From: Pseudoalteromonas rubra
Lineage (GTDB): Bacteria; Pseudomonadota; Gammaproteobacteria; Enterobacterales; Alteromonadaceae
Direction: 5' to 3'
DNA length: 64,000 nucleotides
NCBI RefSeq assembly: GCF_005886805.2
Contig: NZ_CP045429.1
Coordinates: 590,501 to 654,500, forward strand
The translations under genes were made by a program, and so were the position numbers. Shown piece by piece: positions 36,086 through 44,928 of this stretch (position 1 is its first letter; every line of letters begins with the position of its first letter). The notes beneath the pieces were generated by a model. The model made no database searches, was not told where the DNA came from, and saw only the letters and a list, made by a program, of their open reading frames with translations.

Positions 36086-36211
36086 GTGATGCCCCTGTAG
36101 CAGAATCTGATTTAATGATTTAACACGAATTCCGTATTGTGGAAAGCTGAAAAAGGTCATTATAACAGTAATCTTAGATGATTTTTCCTCACTATAGGGG
36201 GTGACAGCGTT

Positions 36212-36922
36212 TTACCTTGCATTAATTATGTTAACTTCCGTATCGCTGAGTAAGCGGTACTCACCGGCCGCCAGTTTCGTATCCAGCTCAATACCAGCAA
36301 CATTTTCTCGGTGCAGTTCTACGACCTTATTACCGACCGCTGCTAGCATACGCTTCACCTGATGGTACTTTCCTTCGCAGATAGATAAGCGTAGCGCATA
36401 CTTATCCAGCTGCTCTGCTATGGCGGGCTGAGTGAGGCTTTTTTCATTGTGCAACGCGACACCCTGACGTAGTTGCTCGAGTGCTTCTTCGGTGAGTGCT
36501 TCTTGTGTTTCAACCAGGTAAGTTTTGTACTTTTGTTTCTTAGGTGAGGTGATTTGATGAGACCAGTCGCCATCATTGGTAATTAAAACAAGTCCTGTGG
36601 TATCCAGGTCCAGCCGCCCCGCAACATGAAAATCTTTTAAGTTGTGCTCGTCCAAAAGCTCAAAAACGGTGGGGTGCAGGTCGTCCTGATTGGCGCACAC
36701 ATAACCAGTCGGTTTGTTCAGCATATAGTAACGCTTACCGAGATAAACCAGTGGCGTCTGGTCCCATTCGACTAGATCATCCTGCCCAACAGAATAATCT
36801 GCTTTGCTGATGGTGACTCCATTGACAACGGCCAGGCCTTTTTTGATCCCTATTTTGACTTTACTGCGAGGCAGCTCCTGGATGTGGCTGACAAACTTAT
36901 CTAAACGACAGGGGAATTTCAT
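36212..36922 (-). CDS. rsuA: 16S rRNA pseudouridine(516) synthase
   Basis: Isomerises U516 of 16S rRNA. An N-terminal S4 RNA-binding domain (CRLDKFVSH...) is followed by the catalytic domain with YYMLNKPTGYVCA and AGRLDLDTTGLVLITNDG, where the Asp in RLDLDTTG is catalytic, then HQVKRMLAAVGNKVVELHR. The start at 36922 matches the family N-terminus and gives 236 aa; an upstream in-frame start at 36961 is not supported. Single gene. Confidence 0.92.
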   Translation of the reverse strand: MKFPCRLDKFVSHIQELPRSKVKIGIKKGLAVVNGVTISKADYSVGQDDLVEWDQTPLVYLGKRYYMLNKPTGYVCANQDDLHPTVFELLDEHNLKDFHVAGRLDLDTTGLVLITNDGDWSHQITSPKKQKYKTYLVETQEALTEEALEQLRQGVALHNEKSLTQPAIAEQLDKYALRLSICEGKYHQVKRMLAAVGNKVVELHRENVAGIELDTKLAAGEYRLLSDTEVNIINAR

Positions 36923-37004
36923 AGTGATTGCTCTGTAAAGTGAAAATGACCCGCACGTCAATGCGGGTGAGCTGAGAGCAGCTCTGATTAAGGGCTATTA
37001 TACG

Positions 37005-37337
37005 TCAGTTCTTGCGGTAGATCTCTGGCTCTAAGTCATAGGGGTGAACACTGAGGTGGAGTTGCTCGCCATCGACTACTGCGTTCAGCGCATGTAGTAG
37101 CGTCTCACTCAGCAGTTGCTTTTGTGCTATCGTTCTGCCGGAAATAATGTGGGCTTGCACGTGAATAAAGCCTCTGTGGTCGCTACCCAGATGATAGTCG
37201 TGATAAGCAATTGCCCGGGTTTTAATGGACGAAGGATCAAACAGCTGAGTACGTTCAGCACCTTGATGGACGGCCTGGACAAGTTCAGAAACGGAAATAT
37301 TCAGATGGGCAGAGTGTTCAATGATCAGATGAGGCAT
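37005..37337 (-). CDS. 5-carboxymethyl-2-hydroxymuconate isomerase family protein
   Basis: A 110-residue tautomerase-superfamily protein. Processing of the initiator Met would expose the catalytic Pro at the N-terminus (MPHLIIEHSAHL). The family isomerises a homoprotocatechuate breakdown intermediate, but no other genes of that pathway are in the window, so the physiological substrate is unclear. Single gene, divergent from the following 265-aa protein. Confidence 0.85.
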   Translation of the reverse strand: MPHLIIEHSAHLNISVSELVQAVHQGAERTQLFDPSSIKTRAIAYHDYHLGSDHRGFIHVQAHIISGRTIAQKQLLSETLLHALNAVVDGEQLHLSVHPYDLEPEIYRKN

Positions 37338-37462
37338 GGTATCACAGGGTAATTGTCGCTAATATGGCAATATGATATGAATCTTTTCTTGCAATGCCAA
37401 GTGATAAGTGGGCGGTGAGAGCGCCCGGAACTGGCATGTTTTGATACAGAAGACAGGATATT

Positions 37463-38260
37463 ATGCTGGCGATATTTAAATCTAAACCGCTACTGGAAGA
37501 CGCTCAGGCTCAGCAGTTAATTCATTTGTTTGGCTGGGCGGTTGAGCATTTTGACGTCGATTTTTTTCTCCGTCACACACGGATTGTTGAGCCTACCGTG
37601 CAGGACTTCCCGGATCAGGTTAATAGTGTTGAGCAAATGGCACAAACTGTGTTTGGCCGGGTGCGCGATTATGCCGGGTTGCAGCACTGGCCTGTTGCTT
37701 TATTACCACCGCAGCAAATGCCGTTGCAGCAGACCTTCCCAAATTTTACACTTAGTGGTGGATTGCGCGGAGAGCAGGTGTCGGTGTCGGAAAAACCAGC
37801 TATGCCGATTGCTCTTTCCTATAACCCTAATCAAATCAACCAGCCTCAGGATATGGTTGCAAGTTTAGCTGGTTCTCTGGCGATGATTTTGATTCATCAG
37901 GTGGGTAAATTACCACCAGGCGGTCAGGAACATTTACCCGTTGCCGCAGATGTGCTGGCTGTGTACATGGGGTTTGGTGTGATGTTGAGTAACAGTGCTT
38001 ACCATTTCAGAGGTGGGTGTGGCTCTTGTTATAATGCCTATGCCAATCGGCAGGCTGCCCTCAGTGAGGCAGAAACGATCTTTGTGCATGCCTTGGTGTG
38101 TCATTTCAAGCCACAATATAACGGTGCGAAACACCTTAAACCCCACCTCAAAGGATTGTATAAAAAAGCCTGTAAACAGCTTCAGGGCATTTTAAAAACG
38201 TCTCCGGATCCCGTTTTACTGGCACTGGAGGATCGCAGTCGTGTCGCCTTATCTGGATGA
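37463..38260 (+). CDS. Conserved protein, possible degenerate zinc-peptidase fold
   Basis: A 265-residue soluble protein I cannot name. Its central part, PQDMVASLAGSLAMILIHQVG followed about 20 residues later by ADVLAVYMGFGVMLSNSAYHF and then LSEAETIFVHAL, recalls hypothetical proteins in which the first segment carries HELxH and the second supplies a third metal ligand. Here the HExxH is absent, so if related it is inactive. CGSC near residue 187 may bind metal. Its end overlaps the next gene by 20 bases, suggesting co-expression with the LysE-type exporter. Confidence 0.7.
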   Translation: MLAIFKSKPLLEDAQAQQLIHLFGWAVEHFDVDFFLRHTRIVEPTVQDFPDQVNSVEQMAQTVFGRVRDYAGLQHWPVALLPPQQMPLQQTFPNFTLSGGLRGEQVSVSEKPAMPIALSYNPNQINQPQDMVASLAGSLAMILIHQVGKLPPGGQEHLPVAADVLAVYMGFGVMLSNSAYHFRGGCGSCYNAYANRQAALSEAETIFVHALVCHFKPQYNGAKHLKPHLKGLYKKACKQLQGILKTSPDPVLLALEDRSRVALSG

Positions 38261-38864
38261 GTTTGTTTTGATTGCGCTGGCACATTTTTTTGCGGTTGCC
38301 AGCCCCGGGCCTGACTTTGCCGTTGTACTGAAACAAAGCATTAGCTTTGGTCGCCGTAATGCTCTGATGACCAGCGCAGGAGTAGGGTTAGGGATATTGG
38401 TGCATGTCACTTATTGTCTGCTTGGTGTCGCGTTGTTGTTAGCGCAATCGCCGGAGTTATTTAATGTCTTTAAATACCTAGCTGGCGCTTACCTGGCGTA
38501 CATGGGTATTCAGGCTTTACGTGCAAGTGCCAATCCGGCCTCACAGCAAACAGCTACCCCATCTGCGACCGAGGAAAGTGCCATGCAGGCACTGCGGCGC
38601 GGCTTTTTGGTGAACGCATTGAACCCAAAAGCGACATTGTTTTTCCTTTCCTTGTTTACCTTGGTGATTGATCCTGGCACCCCTCAGTCCGTACAAATCT
38701 TGTACGGATTATATATGGCTGTGGCAACTTGGTTGTGGTTTTCTTCCCTTTCCATGGTGCTGAGCAAAGCCACTGTCCGCAGCTTTTTTCAACGTGCCGG
38801 GCATTGGTTTGATCGCGGAATAGGGGTAATTCTACTGCTGCTGGCGCTTAGGGTAATACTTTAA
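38241..38864 (+). CDS. LysE/RhtB-family amino acid exporter
   Basis: A 207-residue inner-membrane protein with about six helices. The family signature SPGPDFAVVLKQSISFGRR lies near residues 20-38, and ALNPKATLFFLSLF near 118 is the second conserved region. The start is GTG at 38241 with GGAGG nine bases upstream, lying inside the 3' end of the preceding gene. Substrate (an amino acid or derivative) cannot be told from sequence. Confidence 0.88.
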   Translation: MSPYLDEFVLIALAHFFAVASPGPDFAVVLKQSISFGRRNALMTSAGVGLGILVHVTYCLLGVALLLAQSPELFNVFKYLAGAYLAYMGIQALRASANPASQQTATPSATEESAMQALRRGFLVNALNPKATLFFLSLFTLVIDPGTPQSVQILYGLYMAVATWLWFSSLSMVLSKATVRSFFQRAGHWFDRGIGVILLLLALRVIL

Positions 38865-38881
38865 TAATACCAGGAGTCATG

Positions 38882-39382
38882 ATGGCAGACAGAGACATAC
38901 TTAACTTTGCTTTTGGATCAAATTTAACCCCTGCGCGCCTGCAGGCGCGTTTACCAGCAGCCCAATTGCTTGGCACCGCCCGCCTGCCAGGCTACACCTT
39001 GGGTTTTCGTCATCTTGGTCAGGATGGCTCGGCTAAATGCTCCATTGAACCGGATGATAGCGCTGTGGCATGTGTGCATGGCGTTTTGTATGCCTTAACC
39101 GAGCAAGAGATAGCACAGTTAGACCGCATAGAAGGTGAAGGCTATCAGCGACAAGGTGTTGAGGTGATCCGCGCTTGCGGTTCGCGGCTCACTGCGCACT
39201 GTTATATCACACAACAATTTTACGACGACCTGCTGCCGTTTTCCTGGTATCTGGAGCATGTGCTGCGGGGCGTGCAACATCATCAATTCCCTGCGTCGTA
39301 TCAGCAGCTGCTCGCTAAGCAGCCATGTACTCTGGACCTGGATTTCCACAGAGCGCGACGGGAATTGTCCATTCATCAATAA
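38882..39382 (+). CDS. Gamma-glutamylcyclotransferase-like protein
   Basis: A 166-residue protein of the GGCT-like fold. The FAFGSNLTPARLQAR motif near the N-terminus is the substrate-binding P-loop-like signature (YGSN in the family), and LTEQEIAQLDRIEGEGYQR holds the catalytic Glu region. It probably cleaves gamma-glutamyl peptides or related compounds to 5-oxoproline. Start at 38882 gives proper spacing from AGGAG; ATG at 38879 is too close. It lies 17 bp after the exporter gene, so the two may be co-transcribed. Confidence 0.82.
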   Translation: MADRDILNFAFGSNLTPARLQARLPAAQLLGTARLPGYTLGFRHLGQDGSAKCSIEPDDSAVACVHGVLYALTEQEIAQLDRIEGEGYQRQGVEVIRACGSRLTAHCYITQQFYDDLLPFSWYLEHVLRGVQHHQFPASYQQLLAKQPCTLDLDFHRARRELSIHQ

Positions 39383-39397
39383 GGAATAGCAATACAC

Positions 39398-40975
39398 ATG
39401 AAGTACCAAATTGGTAAAGGCTTGATCGCCACCGTAATGTTGTCGGTGAGTAGTTTTTCTGCGTTGGCTGAGCAATATGCGCCAGGCGTGAATATCGCGG
39501 ATGTTGAGCAGGCTGTTACTGAGGCCATGGAGAGGTTCCATATACCTGGCATTGCACTCGCTGTGGTTGAGCGCGGTGAAGTTGTATTGAGCAAAGGATA
39601 TGGGTTACGCCATATTGCTCACGAGGATAAGGTGGATGAGGATACCTTGTTTGGGATCGCTTCAAATAGTAAGGCATTTACCGCTGCGGCTCTGGCAGTA
39701 TTGGTGGATGAAGGCAAGCTGAGCTGGAGTGATGAGGTCATCAAACACATCCCGGAGTTTCGTTTGTCAGACCCTTATGTAACGCGAGCAATGACGATTG
39801 CTGATCTGCTCAGCCATCGTAGTGGACTGGGGAAAGGAGCTGGTGATCTAATGATCTGGCCAGATACCGACAAAACCATGGCTGATCTATTGGAAGGGAT
39901 AGCACACTTACCAATAGAGAGCAGCTTGCGCAGCACTTATGCCTACAACAATCTCATGTTTGTGGTTGCAGGTGAAGTCGTCAATCGCGTAAGTGGAATG
40001 GGGTGGCGAGATTTTGTTGAGCAGCGATTGTTTAAACCAATGGGGATGGATACTTCACGTGCCGGATTTTCACGGATCCCACAGGAGAACCAGAACTGGG
40101 CGACCGGGAGTATATTTTGGCAGGGTCAACTCACTCCTTTCTTCGTGGACTACCTGGAGGATTTTCGCGGAGCGGGTGCCATTGCTTCCAGTGCCAACGA
40201 TATGAGTTTGTGGCTAAAAACTCTGTTAGCTGCAGGCAAAATGCCAAATGGCAACGCGCTGTTTAGCGAAGTTCAACAGGTTTATATGTGGCATCCATAC
40301 ATCATGCGTTGGCCAAATGAAGCGGGCAAAGCATATCAGCGGCAGTTTCGGGGGTATGGTTTAGGTTGGGCGATAGAAGATTATTTCGGTCACAAAAAAG
40401 TGTGGCACGGGGGTGGGATCCCTGGCATGGTCTCTCAAGTTGCCATGATACCAGGCAAGCAGCTGGGTGTAGTGGTGCTGTCTAACCAACAGGCTTTTCC
40501 AGCTTTGACGGCCATTATTAATGAGGTGTTCGAGGATGCGTTGGGATTGCCTGATAAGGAGTGGGTCAAAGAAGCCGCTGAGAAGTATCAGCTGAAGCGT
40601 GAAGAAGCATACCGCTCTGCAGGGGCTGTGAAGTTAGACAAGCGACAACCACAACTGGCAAATCAAGTATACACAGGCACGTTGGTCAGTCCATGGTACG
40701 GCAATGTGATTGTGGAAGAGCTCAATGGTGAGCTGTATATTGATTTTACCCATACAGCAATGCTCAAAGGGAAACTGCACCACCATACGGGTAACACCTT
40801 TGTCGTGAGATGGCAGCACCCTATGTTAGAAGCAGACGCTTACATTGATTTTACTCTGTCTCCGTCACAACAGGTTGAAGCTGCGAGTATGTCCTGGGTG
40901 AACCCGGATGTTACCGATTTCAGTTTTGATTTTCATAACTTGCAGCTTAAAGCTAAGGCGCTTTCAACAGAGTAA
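39398..40975 (+). CDS. Exported serine hydrolase, beta-lactamase class C family
   Basis: Residues 1-24 are a signal peptide (ending ALAE), so it is periplasmic or secreted. The serine beta-lactamase-fold motifs are present: SNSK (nucleophile Ser and Lys) within FGIASNSKAFTAAAL near residue 86, YAYNN as the YxN motif near 185, and HGGGIPG as the KTG-equivalent near 345. A C-terminal beta domain of about 110 residues follows. Length 525 aa fits the beta-lactamase-related esterase/peptidase group rather than true AmpC enzymes, so resistance activity is not implied. Confidence 0.88.
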   Translation: MKYQIGKGLIATVMLSVSSFSALAEQYAPGVNIADVEQAVTEAMERFHIPGIALAVVERGEVVLSKGYGLRHIAHEDKVDEDTLFGIASNSKAFTAAALAVLVDEGKLSWSDEVIKHIPEFRLSDPYVTRAMTIADLLSHRSGLGKGAGDLMIWPDTDKTMADLLEGIAHLPIESSLRSTYAYNNLMFVVAGEVVNRVSGMGWRDFVEQRLFKPMGMDTSRAGFSRIPQENQNWATGSIFWQGQLTPFFVDYLEDFRGAGAIASSANDMSLWLKTLLAAGKMPNGNALFSEVQQVYMWHPYIMRWPNEAGKAYQRQFRGYGLGWAIEDYFGHKKVWHGGGIPGMVSQVAMIPGKQLGVVVLSNQQAFPALTAIINEVFEDALGLPDKEWVKEAAEKYQLKREEAYRSAGAVKLDKRQPQLANQVYTGTLVSPWYGNVIVEELNGELYIDFTHTAMLKGKLHHHTGNTFVVRWQHPMLEADAYIDFTLSPSQQVEAASMSWVNPDVTDFSFDFHNLQLKAKALSTE

Positions 40976-41062
40976 GCCGGCAGGTTACACCAAAGTATCA
41001 GGGCCCGCGCTACACGGCTCTGATACACTCATATTATGACTCTACGAAGGACTGATTTTGCT

Positions 41063-41980
41063 ATGCGTACTGCATTGATCACTCACCCGCTTTGTCGTAA
41101 ACATAAAATGATTGCGGATCATCCTGAATGTCCGGAGCGACTGGACGCCATTTCAGATCGAATTCTGGCGTCTGGATTAGATGTGGCCATTGAATATAAA
41201 ACGGCACCCAAGGCGACACTGGAAGACATTGCGCGCGTGCATGACCAGGCGCATATTAGTCGGGTGTGTGAGGCATTGCCCGAGTCAGGCCTGGCTGAGC
41301 TGGACGGTGACACCTGGTTATGTCCCGATTCTATGAAAGCAATTGAGCGTGCGGTCGGGGCTGGTTTATTGGCCGTTGATGAAGTACTTGCAGGCAAGCT
41401 TGATGCGGCTTTTTGTGCCGTGCGCCCGCCAGGACATCATGCTAATCAAAATAGTTCTTCCGGATTTTGCGTATTCAATAACCTGGCCATTGCGGTTGCT
41501 TATGCCCAGCAGCAGGGCGTGGAGCGAATAGCGGTGCTCGACATTGACGTACACCATGGTAACGGGACGCAGGACATAGTGCGCGATGACCCCCGGGTAC
41601 TGTTTTGTTCATTATTCCAATACCCTTTTTATCCTAATACAGCGATTGAAAACACGGATTCTATCTTGAATTCCCCGCTACCCGCTGGCAGCGATGGGCG
41701 AGATTTTCGTGCGCTGGTGGAACAGCAATGGCTACCCAGGCTGGTGGAATTTTCGCCTCAGCTAATCTTCATCAGTGCCGGGTTTGACGCGCACCTTGAG
41801 GATGATATGGGAGGACTGGGCTTTGTGGAGCAAGATTATGTGTGGTTTACAGAGCAGGTGATTGCCTTCGCCAGGGCACACTCATGCCTGGGTATCATTT
41901 CCTATCTCGAAGGGGGCTATGATTTGTCATCGCTGGGGCGCAGCGTTGAGTGTCATGTTCGTGCGCTGGCAGAAGCCTGA
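41063..41980 (+). CDS. Histone-deacetylase-family metal hydrolase
   Basis: A 305-residue arginase/deacetylase-fold enzyme. Key zinc-site elements are visible: RPPGHHA (His pair), DIDVHHGNGTQD (Asp and His ligands), GFDAH (third ligand Asp) and EGGYDLSSL. Bacterial members act on acetylated polyamines, acetoin-related or small amide substrates; the substrate here is unknown. The start at 41063 (MRTALITHPLC) matches the family; an ATG at 41036 in the same frame has no ribosome site. Confidence 0.88.
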   Translation: MRTALITHPLCRKHKMIADHPECPERLDAISDRILASGLDVAIEYKTAPKATLEDIARVHDQAHISRVCEALPESGLAELDGDTWLCPDSMKAIERAVGAGLLAVDEVLAGKLDAAFCAVRPPGHHANQNSSSGFCVFNNLAIAVAYAQQQGVERIAVLDIDVHHGNGTQDIVRDDPRVLFCSLFQYPFYPNTAIENTDSILNSPLPAGSDGRDFRALVEQQWLPRLVEFSPQLIFISAGFDAHLEDDMGGLGFVEQDYVWFTEQVIAFARAHSCLGIISYLEGGYDLSSLGRSVECHVRALAEA

Positions 41981-41990
41981 ACCACCTCAA

Positions 41991-42284
41991 TTAGCTGATA
42001 CTTTCTAACAATTCGAAGGCCTCTTTGACGCTGCACTGATTGAGTTTAGACACGCAGCATTGACCTTCCTGTACTAAGGTTTGTTGCACTAATCGGGTGA
42101 GTGCATCGGCCGATAGAGAAGGGGCCTGTTGGCCTGAGCGAGTCAAATACTGGCCATCAGGATAGATACAGATCCCCTCGTCAGGGCCCGCATAATGGCA
42201 CATTTCCGCCAATTCAGTCTCATTACTGACATAAGCTAGACTTTGGTCTAACCATAATAGGAACGGGTACGACTTTATTGTCAT
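41991..42284 (-). CDS. Small protein of unknown function, possibly DUF4144-like
   Basis: A 97-residue acidic protein with no signal peptide or transmembrane helix. Layout, with a short beta segment near the N-terminus (YPFLLWLDQSLAYVSNETEL), a DGQYL turn and a C-terminal helix, recalls small gammaproteobacterial DUF4144-type proteins, but the match is from memory and weak. Four cysteines lie at about 29, 76, 77 and 84. It is divergent from the CBS-PAS-GGDEF-EAL gene, with the two promoters in the roughly 75-bp spacer. Confidence 0.65.
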   Translation of the reverse strand: MTIKSYPFLLWLDQSLAYVSNETELAEMCHYAGPDEGICIYPDGQYLTRSGQQAPSLSADALTRLVQQTLVQEGQCCVSKLNQCSVKEAFELLESIS

Positions 42285-42360
42285 TATTTGTTCTTGGTCA
42301 AGGTTGTTTAAATTGTCTTCATTATACTCGATTAGATTGGCTGAAAGCGAGGCTGTGCTT

Positions 42361-44913
42361 ATGATGGGCGATACACGTCAACTGCAAATTAAAGATGTTT
42401 ACTCTAATAACCTGCTGTGTTGTGACTACACAACGCGTTTGTATGATGCGTTGAGTTTGATGCGTGAGCGGCGGGTCAGTTCGATATTTATTGAGCAGGA
42501 CGGCAAAATCGTCGGGATTTGGACAGAGTCAGACTGTGTCAGTCTGGATTTTGAGCACACTGGTCTGGCACAGACTGCCATTGGTAATATTATGAACTCA
42601 CCGGTACATGATATTTTGATCAGTCAGACGCTGAGTGAAGCCACTATCAAGTTTCACCAGCTGGGGATCCGTCACCTTTTGGTAAAAGACGCCCATAATC
42701 AACCGCTGGGTGTAGTGTCTCTGTCTGATATTGTGCGCAATCAGGGGCTGGACCACTATCTGCACTTTCGCCCCATAGAAGATCATTTCGAGTCACAGAT
42801 CAGCACCCTAGATGCCCAAGCCTGTATTTCCGAAGCGATTCACGCGATGCGCCGGGACAAGACCACCGCAGTGCTGGTATATAACCAGGTATTGGCTGAG
42901 TATGGCATTATCACCCAACGGGATGTGGCCTATGTGATCCTGAATCAGGACTGGCGTATGCCCTGCTGGGAATTGGCCAGCTATCCGATGGAATCCATGA
43001 CCCCCAAAGACAGCCTGTTCGATGCTTACCGTCTGATGACGGCACGTTCAATTCGTCATCTGGTGATCCGTGAACCTGGCTCTGGTGCTGTAATGGGCTT
43101 ACTGGCTTTGAAGAATGTGCTGACAGAAATAGAAACCGCTTATTGTAGTGAGCTGGAGAAAGTGCTGGCTCAGCGGGACTTGGCATTACAAAAGTCGGAA
43201 AAAAACCTCTATTTGGCTAACCGCATTATCGACGCCTCACTCGATGGCATTATGATCACCCGGGCCAATGGCGAAATCATCCAAATCAACCCTGCGTTCA
43301 GCGCGTTGACGGGGTATCAGGACTATGAGGTACTGGGCAAAAACCCCAGCCTGCTGAGTTCGGGTGTCCATGGTCAGGATTATTATGAAAGGATGTGGTC
43401 GGAATTGTCGCATAAGGGGGTTTGGCAGGGAGAGATCTGTAATAAGCGTAAAAGTGGCGAAGTGTATGTCGAGTGGCTGACCATCATTGAAATCAATGAA
43501 CCCTACAGTGATGATGTGCTCTATGCCGCCATTTTCAGTGACATCACCGAACGTAAAAATGCGGAAGAGAAAATTGCCCGACTGGCGTATTTTGATGAAC
43601 TCACAGGGTTGCCTAATCGCCGGCTATTTTACGACAGGTTGTCTATGGCGCTAGCCTCGGCGCAGCGAGATAAACACAAACTCAGCGTGATGTTCATAGA
43701 TTTAGATCGCTTTAAGGAGGTCAATGACACCTTAGGTCACAGTGCCGGGGATAAACTGCTCAGCCAGGTTAGTGAGCGGATAAAAGCCATTCTTAAGCCA
43801 GGAGACACACTGGCCCGTCTGGGCGGGGATGAGTTTGTTGTGCTGCTTACCGAAGTCGAGCATATGGAAGATGTGGTGGGCTTTGCCGATCAGGTACTCA
43901 GTGAGCTCAGTGTGCCCTTTGCGTTGGGTGAGCTAAATGTGGCGGCGACGGCATCACTGGGGGCGGCAATCTACCCTGAGGATGGCCTGGACAGCGAAAG
44001 CCTGCTCAAGCATGCTGATGTGGCCATGTACCGCTCTAAAGAATTGGGACGCAATTCTTTCCAGCTGTATAAAGCATCGATGAATGCGCGCTCGCTTGAA
44101 CGCTTGTCTATGTTGAGTCGCTTTCAAAGCGCCCTCGAAGGCGGCGAGTTTGAACTCCATTATCAGCCATTGCGTTGCCTGACGAGCGGTCGGATCATGA
44201 GTGTAGAGTGTTTGCTGCGCTGGCAAGACCCAAACCTGGGCACCATCTCGCCAGCCCAATTCATTCCGCTGGCAGAAGAGCTCGGTTTGATTGTGAAATT
44301 GGATCAGTGGGTGATCAACGAAGCCTGCCGACAAATGACTCAATGGTTGAATGAAGGGCTGGACATGCGTCGCATCGCGATTAATATTTCTGCCAGTCAC
44401 CTCAGTCAGGGAGATCTTGTGATGACCATGGCCAAAGCGCTGGAACAGCATAATCTGGATGGTCATTATGTCGAGCTGGAGCTGACCGAGACCAGCTTCG
44501 TTAGCAATTTGCATGATGCTAAGGTGATGCTTAACAAGCTGAAAAGTCTGGGGGTCTCGATTGCGCTTGATGATTTTGGCACTGGCTATTCGGCGCTGAG
44601 TTACCTGACTAAGCTGCCCATCGACATACTGAAAATCGATGCCAGTTTCATCGCCAAAATACCAGATGAATATGGCAACAGTGAGATTGTGACGGCGATT
44701 GTTGCGATGGCCAAAGCACTGAACTTACATGTGGTGGCGGAAGGGGTTGAGAAATCCGTGCAGCAGAAGTTTTTGCAAAAGCTGGGTTGCCACACGATGC
44801 AGGGATATCACTATTGTCGGCCTCTGCCTCAGTCAGACTGGCTGAACTTTTACCGTTCCGAGCGGGGGTTGAGTGAGTTCACTCCCCCGCAACGACGGGT
44901 GAGCGGCCGCTAA
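42361..44913 (+). CDS. CBS-PAS-GGDEF-EAL c-di-GMP signalling protein
   Basis: A soluble 850-residue protein with four CBS motifs in two pairs (about 4-130 and 135-260), a coiled linker, PAS (about 290-400), GGDEF (415-575) and EAL (590-840). The cyclase motif LGGDEF is intact. The EAL motif reads ECLLR, keeping the catalytic Glu; NISASHL, ELTET, DDFGTG, KIDASF, AEGVE and QGYHYCRPLP are present. Either activity is possible, with CBS nucleotide sensing as input. The start at 42361 has GAGG eight bases upstream; an earlier TTG frame start at 42304 lies upstream of a TATACT -10-like sequence and is not favoured. Confidence 0.88.
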   Translation: MMGDTRQLQIKDVYSNNLLCCDYTTRLYDALSLMRERRVSSIFIEQDGKIVGIWTESDCVSLDFEHTGLAQTAIGNIMNSPVHDILISQTLSEATIKFHQLGIRHLLVKDAHNQPLGVVSLSDIVRNQGLDHYLHFRPIEDHFESQISTLDAQACISEAIHAMRRDKTTAVLVYNQVLAEYGIITQRDVAYVILNQDWRMPCWELASYPMESMTPKDSLFDAYRLMTARSIRHLVIREPGSGAVMGLLALKNVLTEIETAYCSELEKVLAQRDLALQKSEKNLYLANRIIDASLDGIMITRANGEIIQINPAFSALTGYQDYEVLGKNPSLLSSGVHGQDYYERMWSELSHKGVWQGEICNKRKSGEVYVEWLTIIEINEPYSDDVLYAAIFSDITERKNAEEKIARLAYFDELTGLPNRRLFYDRLSMALASAQRDKHKLSVMFIDLDRFKEVNDTLGHSAGDKLLSQVSERIKAILKPGDTLARLGGDEFVVLLTEVEHMEDVVGFADQVLSELSVPFALGELNVAATASLGAAIYPEDGLDSESLLKHADVAMYRSKELGRNSFQLYKASMNARSLERLSMLSRFQSALEGGEFELHYQPLRCLTSGRIMSVECLLRWQDPNLGTISPAQFIPLAEELGLIVKLDQWVINEACRQMTQWLNEGLDMRRIAINISASHLSQGDLVMTMAKALEQHNLDGHYVELELTETSFVSNLHDAKVMLNKLKSLGVSIALDDFGTGYSALSYLTKLPIDILKIDASFIAKIPDEYGNSEIVTAIVAMAKALNLHVVAEGVEKSVQQKFLQKLGCHTMQGYHYCRPLPQSDWLNFYRSERGLSEFTPPQRRVSGR

Positions 44914-44921
44914 ATGGCCGC
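44903..44921. terminator. GC-rich hairpin between convergent genes
   Basis: GCGGCC-GCTAAAT-GGCCGC, a 6-bp stem spanning the stop codon of the CBS-PAS-GGDEF-EAL gene, eight bases before the stop of the convergent DUF2797 gene. No T-run. Confidence 0.35.
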
Positions 44922-44928
44922 GCACGAG

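Noticed and set aside
39398..40975. Reading the serine hydrolase as a beta-lactamase resistance gene
   Set aside because: SxxK, YxN and HGG motifs are shared by esterases and peptidases of this family; the long C-terminal domain points away from AmpC.
43954..44514. Minus-strand open frame of 186 codons opposite the CBS-PAS-GGDEF-EAL gene
   Set aside because: Lies wholly opposite conserved GGDEF and EAL coding sequence.
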